Part shown: positions 1-7,122 of the stretch, piece by piece
Numbering within the stretch: position 1 is the stretch's first letter
Layout of the letters: the number at the start of each line of letters is the position of its first letter
NCBI GenBank assembly: GCA_016177865.1
Contig: JACOUJ010000134.1
Coordinates: 1 to 7,122, forward strand
DNA length: 7,122 nt
Direction of reading: 5' to 3'
Source: Candidatus Rokuibacteriota bacterium
Lineage (GTDB): Bacteria; Methylomirabilota; Methylomirabilia; Rokubacteriales; JACOUJ01
The notes under the pieces: model-generated
Told to the model about the DNA's origin: nothing
Database searches by the model: none
The model's input: the letters and a program-made list of their open reading frames with translations, nothing else
Translations under genes and position numbers: made by a program

Positions 1-2
1 AA

Positions 3-2672
<2,670 letters not shown>

Positions 2673-2707
2673 ACACCACCGGTTCTGTGCAGTCTTGAAA
2701 ACGCTTG
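2673..2707. other. Convergent intergenic gap, secA / EVE-nuclease gene
   Basis: Thirty-five bases separate the TAA stop of secA from the TGA stop of the opposing nuclease gene. I see a short ACCGGT palindrome and a small CTTG...CAAG dyad that runs into the nuclease gene. I see no GC-rich stem followed by a T-run on either strand, so no intrinsic terminator can be called. Base composition drops sharply here: a sampled secA line (1681-1740) is about 68% GC, while 2821-2880 inside the next gene is about 40%. This gap is therefore close to the left boundary of the inserted segment. Confidence 0.6.
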
Positions 2708-3541
2708 TCAAGGCGCGGGCAAGGTGATCCCAAGACGCGATTCGATGTCCCGAATCTCCTTTTTCAGATTCATCAGACGCCTGACGGTAGATTCGTTAAC
2801 TACACGAACCTTGTCTCGAATTTCATGGAAAGTTCCTGAAAGAAGTTCGTCCAACTGCTTTTTATCTGCGTCTAGGAGAACTACATAAATGTTACTGTTC
2901 CAGATATCGTACGCGTGCTTTAGCTTGGCCAGCGCCTGATACAGGTTGCCGCCGATTTGCACTTCGAAGACAAAATTCGGGACAGAGCGCTGGACCCGCC
3001 TCCACACTGCGTCAAGCCGCGCTTTGCCCATAGGGTATTCTTTCTGAGAGAGGTAATTTTGCAGCCTGCCTATTTCTAACAATGACTCTACGATTTGAGT
3101 GTGAAGCGATTGCTCGGCCTCGGCTGAGATCGCCAAGGCCTGGAATGGTGCTAACAATTCTGTTGCCAGATCCTCACGTATTGCCCTAACACCCATCTTG
3201 GCACGGAAACTCACTCTATCATTGACCACCTTGTCTTCGAGCCACCGGTCTGGCGGCAAACACGATCGCACTTCAAAGATGAGGCGTAAGGGCCAAATCA
3301 CTTCCCTTTTGGCCGATTCTTCCGGCCACAACGGTGTATCCTGCTTCAGCTTCTGTTGGACAACCCCGTAGCCAATGATACCTTTGACCGGCGATACAGC
3401 ATAGAAGATCAAAACGTCTCCGATCTGAACTTGTTTCCAACCCGTTGCTTGAGGGCCTTTGATTTTCAGCTCCCACGTGTTACCCAAGTCAAAGGCCGTT
3501 TTCCAGTTTTGTGGGGTTCCAACTGCGAGCCAATATTTCAT
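2708..3541 (-). CDS. EVE/PUA-like domain fused to a probable PD-(D/E)XK nuclease
   Basis: This 277-residue protein starts at the ATG whose bases overlap the upstream TGA (ATGA). That start gives MKYWLAVGTPQNW, a typical EVE-domain opening. An ATG 20 codons upstream (3601) would add only unrelated residues. Residues 1 to about 110 look like an EVE (PUA-superfamily) fold: MKYWL start, GDVLIFYAV at 41-49, GIIGYGVV at 54-61 and a WPLRLIFEV strand at 83-91. Known EVE/YTH/PUA-like domains bind modified bases in DNA or RNA. After a helical linker, residues about 140-225 resemble a restriction-type core: Glu157 in a helix, Asp177 in RLDAVW, then Glu193-Val-Gln195 in FVFEVQIGG, followed by ALAKLKHAYDIWNS and a hydrophobic strand. 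Gln replaces the usual Lys, as in BglII. A charged helical tail follows. It is co-transcribed with, and probably translationally coupled to, the GIY-YIG nuclease gene. Nuclease activity and base recognition are inferences; the EVE-like call is the stronger one. Confidence 0.75.
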   Translation of the reverse strand: MKYWLAVGTPQNWKTAFDLGNTWELKIKGPQATGWKQVQIGDVLIFYAVSPVKGIIGYGVVQQKLKQDTPLWPEESAKREVIWPLRLIFEVRSCLPPDRWLEDKVVNDRVSFRAKMGVRAIREDLATELLAPFQALAISAEAEQSLHTQIVESLLEIGRLQNYLSQKEYPMGKARLDAVWRRVQRSVPNFVFEVQIGGNLYQALAKLKHAYDIWNSNIYVVLLDADKKQLDELLSGTFHEIRDKVRVVNESTVRRLMNLKKEIRDIESRLGITLPAP

Positions 3542-4047
3542 TTCAGTTTGACTCGGGCATCGACAAGGGGTAAAAGATTTGTTGGGACACCCCGGTTCCA
3601 CAGAGGCTTGAACCGCTCGATGAGTACCGCTTCAGCGAGTGGAATCCAGATGTCGTCAGTCACGAGGTACCGACATAAGAAGTCCTCCAGCTTCAGGTGT
3701 TTCGTTTGTTGAATCGATCCAGCGTGTTCCCGTAAACGTTTGAAGAGGACCGTGCCCGGCGATTCGCCTAATCCGTAGCGTCCCTTTCTCGCTCCTGGAG
3801 GAAGCGCCTTTCCCACATAAATGGGGTTCTGGAAAAGCCCGCCTCGATTCCCGGCGGCGATAGCGGCGTAAGCCGCGAAGTCGCCTACATAGTAGATGGC
3901 GTATATCCCCGCCCCGGTGAATGGGGTCTGCGGCGGCAGCGAAGTGACTACGTTGGCAAGTAGGGCGTTTGCCGTGCTTTCAGCCAGGTTTCTCTTGTGG
4001 AGAGGGTTATAGAGTTGTTCAGACCGAGAGTCTCTCCGTTCCTTCAC
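3538..4047 (-). CDS. Eco29kI-family GIY-YIG restriction endonuclease, short C-terminus
   Basis: This is a 169-residue protein with a GTG start. It resembles Eco29kI, a GIY-YIG type II restriction enzyme that cuts CCGCGG. The visible signature is: an NPLHKRNLAEST N-terminal helix; GAGIYAIYYVGDF at 45-57; PIYVGKALPPGARKG at 75-89; GTVLFKRLREHAGSI at 98-112; DFLCRYLVTDDIWIPLAEAVLI at 122-143; and FKPLWN at 146-151. The residues matching the Eco29kI active site are present: Tyr49, Tyr77, Arg104, His108, Glu139 and Asn151. After Asn151 only 18 residues remain, and they do not show the family's usual GFGNHDPG...WD.LHPGR tail, so the protein is about 40 residues shorter than Eco29kI. It may be a natural short form, or it may be damaged. 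The stop codon overlaps the next gene's ATG. No methyltransferase partner is in the window, so the target sequence cannot be inferred safely. The start has no close Shine-Dalgarno but sits just after a -10 box. Confidence 0.88.
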   Translation of the reverse strand: MKERRDSRSEQLYNPLHKRNLAESTANALLANVVTSLPPQTPFTGAGIYAIYYVGDFAAYAAIAAGNRGGLFQNPIYVGKALPPGARKGRYGLGESPGTVLFKRLREHAGSIQQTKHLKLEDFLCRYLVTDDIWIPLAEAVLIERFKPLWNRGVPTNLLPLVDARVKLK

Positions 4048-4054
4048 GAGGGAG

Positions 4055-4063
4055 ATTGTAGCA
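4055..4063 (-). promoter_or_regulatory. Extended -10 promoter of the nuclease operon
   Basis: On the - strand the sequence reads TGCTACAAT, an extended -10 (TGn plus TACAAT, one mismatch to TATAAT). It ends 7 bases before the GTG at 4047, so transcription should start at or one base before that codon, giving a leaderless mRNA. The only purine-rich run (GAGGAG) is about 20 bases upstream, too far for a ribosome binding site. No good -35 lies 16-18 bases away. A perfect TTGACA on the same strand (4088-4093) is 27 bases from the -10, too far to pair with it in the classical way. Confidence 0.5.
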
Positions 4064-4078
4064 GGATCTCCTCTTCGG

Positions 4079-4100
4079 CTACATATCTGTCAAGATGTAG
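4079..4100. repeat. Imperfect inverted repeat, possible operator
   Basis: The arms are CTACAT at 4079-4084 and ATGTAG at 4095-4100. The pairing extends inward by CT/AG if two bases are bulged, leaving a GTCA centre. The dyad covers the - strand TTGACA and lies upstream of both divergent promoters, a sensible position for a regulator such as an R-M controller protein. No controller gene is seen in the window. A 6-bp dyad can occur by chance, so operator function is only a suggestion. Confidence 0.3.
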
Positions 4101-4142
4101 TAGTAGGGGCGACTGTCTTGCACCATCTGTTGGGCTTTTTTC

Positions 4143-4172
4143 TTGGTTTTTCCGGCTCGGCTGTGGTATATA
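4143..4172 (+). promoter_or_regulatory. Promoter of smc, predicted leaderless start
   Basis: There is a TTGGTT -35-like box at 4143-4148, an 18-base spacer and a TATATA -10 box at 4167-4172. The TG at 4164-4165 makes an extended -10 (TGGTATATA). Counting the normal 7 bases from the end of the -10 puts the transcription start exactly on the A of the smc ATG at 4179. There is no purine-rich ribosome binding site between the -10 and the ATG, which agrees with a leaderless transcript. Confidence 0.55.
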
Positions 4173-4178
4173 GACCTC

Positions 4179-7122
4179 ATGCGTCTTGAGAAGATCGTCG
4201 TCCACGGCTTTAAATCCTTCGCGGACAAGACCGAGGTTCTCGTCAATCCAGGGATTACGGCCGTCGTCGGTCCGAACGGCACGGGCAAGTCAAATATCGC
4301 AGACGCGATTCGGTGGGCTTTGGGGGAGCAGTCCGTCAAGTCCCTCAGAGGCCAGAAGATGGATGATGTGATCTTCTACGGCTCGGCCTCCCGAAAGTCC
4401 GTCGGGCTGGCCGATGTCTCCCTTGTCTTCGCCAACGACAACGGCGCGCTCCCGGTCCCCTGGTCGGAGATCCTCGTGTCTCGCCGCCTCTACCGCACCG
4501 GGGAGAGCGAGTATCTCTTGAACAAGTCGGTCTGCCGCCTCAAAGACATCGTGGAGCTTTTTGCCGGGACAGGGGTGAGCCCGAAGGCGTATGCCCTCAT
4601 GGAGCAGGAGCGGCTGAATCACATCCTCGCGGCCAAGCCCATCGAGCGGCGCATCCTGATTGAGGAGGCGGCCGGGATCACGCGGTATAAGTACCAGCGG
4701 GCCGAGAGTCTGGCTAAGCTGGAGGCGACCCGACAGAATCTCACTCGCGTCCGTGACGTGATGGATGAGGTGCGCCGCCAGTTGAGCTCGCTCGAGCGCC
4801 AGGCCAAGCGCGCGCAGCAGTATAAGGGGCTGGTTCAGGAGCGGCAGCGACTGGCCCTGGCGCTCCTGGCCGCCGAATACATCTCCCTCCTGGGGAAGGA
4901 AGAAAGCCTCGGCACTGAGGCGAGTCGTCTCCAGCAGGCCCTTCAGGCCCTTGCCGTCCGGGGCGCGGCGGCTCTCGCGGAGACTGAGCGACTTCGCGCC
5001 GAGGTGATGACGGCTGAAGGGACGTTGGCAGCCGTTCGCCAGAGCCTTCAACAGGTCCAGGGGAATGCGGCGCGCCTTGAAGAGCGGGCGGGGCATCTCG
5101 GCTCCCAGCAGGCAGATCTTAAGTTAGAAACCGATCGCCTTCGCGAGGAGGGGCGGACACTCCGCGAGCGACTTCACGCACTGGAGGAGGAGCGGGTCGC
5201 CAAGGTTCTCACCCATCAGGCCCTCCTTGAGGAAGCGGAAGGCGCAGCCGGCCGGGAGATCGAGACCAATCAGACGCTGGAGGGCGTCCGGGAGGAGCTT
5301 CGGCGGACTCGAGAGCGTTTCGAGGCTAGCCGCTCGGCCCAGATGGAAGCCGCGCAGCAGCGGTCTGAGTTGACGTCGGCGGCGTCGGTGATAGAAGAAC
5401 GACTCCAGGGGCTCAGTCGTCAGGCAGAGCGGATCACGGCCGAAGCCGCGCAGACCCGGGAAGAAGAAGCAGCGCTCGGCCGGCGGCGCGCCGAGAGCAG
5501 AGATCGGCAGGGCAGGGTGGCCGCGAGTCTCCAGGGGCTCGTGACCGGAGCCGAGCGCCTCAAGGAGACAGAACGGGCCCAGCATGAGACCTGTGACCGG
5601 ATTCGCCGGCAAACAGCGGACATCCAACTCGCGCTCGCTTCCCGGCGCTCCATCCTCGACGCCTTGGAACGGCTGGAGGCCGAACGCGAAGGGTATGGAA
5701 GTGGCCCTCGGGCCATGTTTGCCGCCGCGCGATCGAACCCTCCAGGGGTGACCGGCTTCCTTGGAAGCGTGGCGGATCTGGTTGAGGTTCCCGCCGATGT
5801 CGAGCGCGCGGTTGAATGCGCCTTGGGGGATCGCCTTCAATGGATCCTGGTGGAAAACTTTGCCCAGGCCCAGGCAGCCCTGCGGTTCCTCGAACGGGAG
5901 GGATCGGGTGAGGTGACGATCCTTCCGTTGGATCACCTCGCGGATCGAGTCGGCCGGATGATCGGGAAGGGCGAAGTTCCTCCCAGCGGCTTCCCCTCGC
6001 TGGCCAATCTCGTGAGTTCGAGCCCGGGGCTGCGACCCCTGGTCGACGCCCTGCTCGGACAAGTGCTTCTTGTTCCGTCTTTGGAAGTCGCCACCAGGCT
6101 CTGGGGCGAGGACGGAGGCTTCAGCTATGTGACAGCCCAGGGGGAGATGCTGACACCCCTTGGGAGCCTCACCGGAGGCAGACGCGCCGGGGCGAGCGAT
6201 CACTCGCTCCTCGGCCGCAAGCGACAGATCAAGGATCTTCACGCGGAGGTCGGACGCCTCGAGACCTCGGGCCGGGAGTTGGCCGAGGCGCTCGGACGGG
6301 AAGAAGAAGCGCTCCACCGCCTCCGTACCGAGCGGGAATCGATGATCCAGTCTGTCCGGCAGCAGGAAGGGGAGCGTCTCGAGATCTCGAAGGACTTGGA
6401 GCAGCTCGAGCGCGAAGCCGAGCGCCTCGCCTCGTTCAAGGCGACCCTCGATGTGGAGCTTGGCCAGGTCAACCAGGATCTGGCCCTTGGTCGGGAGCAG
6501 CACGAGGCGAGACTTGCGGAGATCCTCGGGGCGCAGGAACGGGAGCGCCAACTCGAAGCGGAGGTCGCCCAAGGCTCTTCGAGCATTGAAGGCCTAGAGC
6601 GAGAAGACGCGGAGGCCGCCCAGCGCCTGTTGGCCGTTCGCGTAGAGGTTTCCGCCCTTGGGGAGCGCGCAGCCGGGCTGGAGCGCGAGTTGGAACACTT
6701 GGCGACGATGATTGGCGAGACTCGGGAGCGTCTCGAGCAAGGAGAAAGACGCCACGCGGCTATTCAAGAACGCCTCTCCCTTTTGAGCCAAGAGCTGGGT
6801 GAGACTGAGGCTCAGGCCTTGTCTCTCGTCAAGGAACGCGAGACGCTGGAGCGGCGCTACCGTGAGCAGAACGAGGCGTATCAGGCCCTTCTCCAGCGAC
6901 TTCAAAGGGGCGAAGCAGAGGGCCGGGAGCTGGAGCGTCGTTCGGCCGACCAGACCCGGACCCTCCACCAAATTGAAGTCCAGTCTGCGGAGGTTCGTGT
7001 CCGCCGGGCGGATCTGGAGACCGAGGCCTACCGGCAGTTTGAGCGAGACCCGTCAGACCTTCGGGCGGCGCATGACCCGAGCGCCGACCCCGAGGTCCAG
7101 CGCGAAGAGCTGGAAGCTCTCC
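4179..7122 (+). CDS. smc: Chromosome segregation protein SMC (3'-truncated by window)
   Basis: SMC is the ATPase core of bacterial condensin (with ScpA and ScpB), which loops and organises chromosomal DNA. The ATG is fixed by the canonical N-terminus MRLEKIVVHGFKSFADKT. Walker A is GPNGTGKSN at 31-39 (Lys37), with Thr where bacterial SMCs usually have Ser. The R-loop SLRGQKMDDVIF contains Arg57. The Q-loop is ALMEQERLNHIL with Gln143, followed by the family block PIERRILIEEAAGITRYKY. A long Glu/Arg/Ala/Leu-rich coiled coil occupies about 165-504. The hinge runs from YGSGPRAMFAAA (from 506) through GVTGFLGSVADLVEVP to GSLTGGRRAG (about 662-670). The returning coiled coil fills the rest. The window holds 981 codons. 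A typical SMC has 1,150-1,200 residues, so the ABC signature, Walker B and D-loop lie beyond the end. The frame is uninterrupted where I read it. No Shine-Dalgarno precedes the ATG. Confidence 0.96.
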   Translation, partial: MRLEKIVVHGFKSFADKTEVLVNPGITAVVGPNGTGKSNIADAIRWALGEQSVKSLRGQKMDDVIFYGSASRKSVGLADVSLVFANDNGALPVPWSEILVSRRLYRTGESEYLLNKSVCRLKDIVELFAGTGVSPKAYALMEQERLNHILAAKPIERRILIEEAAGITRYKYQRAESLAKLEATRQNLTRVRDVMDEVRRQLSSLERQAKRAQQYKGLVQERQRLALALLAAEYISLLGKEESLGTEASRLQQALQALAVRGAAALAETERLRAEVMTAEGTLAAVRQSLQQVQGNAARLEERAGHLGSQQADLKLETDRLREEGRTLRERLHALEEERVAKVLTHQALLEEAEGAAGREIETNQTLEGVREELRRTRERFEASRSAQMEAAQQRSELTSAASVIEERLQGLSRQAERITAEAAQTREEEAALGRRRAESRDRQGRVAASLQGLVTGAERLKETERAQHETCDRIRRQTADIQLALASRRSILDALERLEAEREGYGSGPRAMFAAARSNPPGVTGFLGSVADLVEVPADVERAVECALGDRLQWILVENFAQAQAALRFLEREGSGEVTILPLDHLADRVGRMIGKGEVPPSGFPSLANLVSSSPGLRPLVDALLGQVLLVPSLEVATRLWGEDGGFSYVTAQGEMLTPLGSLTGGRRAGASDHSLLGRKRQIKDLHAEVGRLETSGRELAEALGREEEALHRLRTERESMIQSVRQQEGERLEISKDLEQLEREAERLASFKATLDVELGQVNQDLALGREQHEARLAEILGAQERERQLEAEVAQGSSSIEGLEREDAEAAQRLLAVRVEVSALGERAAGLERELEHLATMIGETRERLEQGERRHAAIQERLSLLSQELGETEAQALSLVKERETLERRYREQNEAYQALLQRLQRGEAEGRELERRSADQTRTLHQIEVQSAEVRVRRADLETEAYRQFERDPSDLRAAHDPSADPEVQREELEAL

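Larger units (their letters stand above)
2673..4140. other. Lower-GC genomic islet carrying a two-gene nuclease operon
   Basis: The segment between secA and smc differs from both flanks. Hand-counted 60-base lines give about 40% (2821), 48% (3061) and 55% (3781) GC, against about 68% in secA (1681). Its two genes run opposite to secA and smc, and both encode restriction-type nucleases. I found no integrase, transposase, tRNA or convincing terminal repeat, so the mode of insertion is not visible. The boundaries are approximate: the left one is near the secA stop, and the right one lies somewhere in the control region before smc. Foreign origin is inferred from composition, orientation and gene content. 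Confidence 0.6.

Noticed and set aside
3542..3601. Upstream ATG giving the EVE gene a 20-residue extension
   Set aside because: The extra residues are Cys/Pro-rich and unlike EVE proteins. They overlap the GIY-YIG coding sequence, and the MKYWL start fits the family.
3356..3712. 118-codon + strand frame across the two nuclease genes
   Set aside because: It is antisense to conserved blocks of both nuclease proteins, and its translation has no family resemblance.
4131..4150. T-rich run before smc as an intrinsic terminator
   Set aside because: No stable GC-rich stem precedes the T-run on the + strand, and no + strand gene lies just upstream to terminate.
4079..4339. 86-codon open frame on the - strand crossing the smc start
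   Set aside because: It covers the smc promoter and N-terminal codons in antisense and has no known motif.
4290..5096. 268-codon open frame on the - strand inside smc
   Set aside because: It is antisense to the SMC head (Walker A region, Q-loop) and first coiled coil. It has no domain and no plausible promoter or ribosome binding site.
5124..6572. 482-codon open frame on the - strand inside smc
   Set aside because: It lies antisense to the coiled-coil and hinge coding sequence. Long antisense frames are expected when high-GC, G/C-ending codons repeat. The translation shows no recognisable domain, while the + strand is a clear SMC.
6594..6971. 125-codon open frame on the - strand inside smc
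   Set aside because: Same antisense effect of the biased coiled-coil codons, with no recognisable protein.

Overview
The window is a stretch of GC-rich bacterial chromosome. It holds two housekeeping genes on the + strand, secA (5' end cut off by the window) and smc (3' end cut off). Between them lies a compact, lower-GC, two-gene nuclease operon on the - strand. The organism cannot be named with confidence. The high-GC, strongly G/C-ending codons and the divergent but complete SecA and SMC suggest an environmental lineage such as an NC10/Rokubacteria-like or deltaproteobacteria-like group; this is a weak inference.

Layout: (1) About 3-2672, + strand: SecA, the ATPase motor of the Sec translocase, complete through its C-terminal zinc-binding SEC-C motif. 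(2) 2673-2707: a 35-bp convergent gap without a recognisable terminator. (3) 2708-4047, - strand: two genes that overlap by 4 bp (ATGA). The promoter-proximal gene encodes a GIY-YIG restriction endonuclease of the Eco29kI family. It has all six expected active-site residues but a shortened C-terminus. The second gene encodes an EVE/PUA-like domain fused to a probable PD-(D/E)XK nuclease domain. No DNA methyltransferase is present in the window. (4) 4048-4178: a 131-bp divergent control region. It has an extended -10 element facing each way, each placed so that transcription would begin at or next to the start codon (leaderless mRNAs), and an imperfect inverted repeat. (5) 4179-7122, + strand: SMC, the chromosome condensin ATPase, with N-terminal head, first coiled-coil arm, hinge and most of the return arm.

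How it fits together: secA and smc are unrelated core functions (protein export and chromosome organisation). The middle operon looks like a horizontally acquired defence islet inserted between them. Its most interesting aspect is the translationally coupled pairing of an Eco29kI-type endonuclease with a reader-type (EVE) domain carrying a second predicted nuclease, where a protecting methyltransferase would normally be expected. This could be a modification-sensing restriction system, a remnant of a restriction-modification system that lost its methyltransferase, or a system whose methyltransferase lies elsewhere. The sequence alone does not decide between these.
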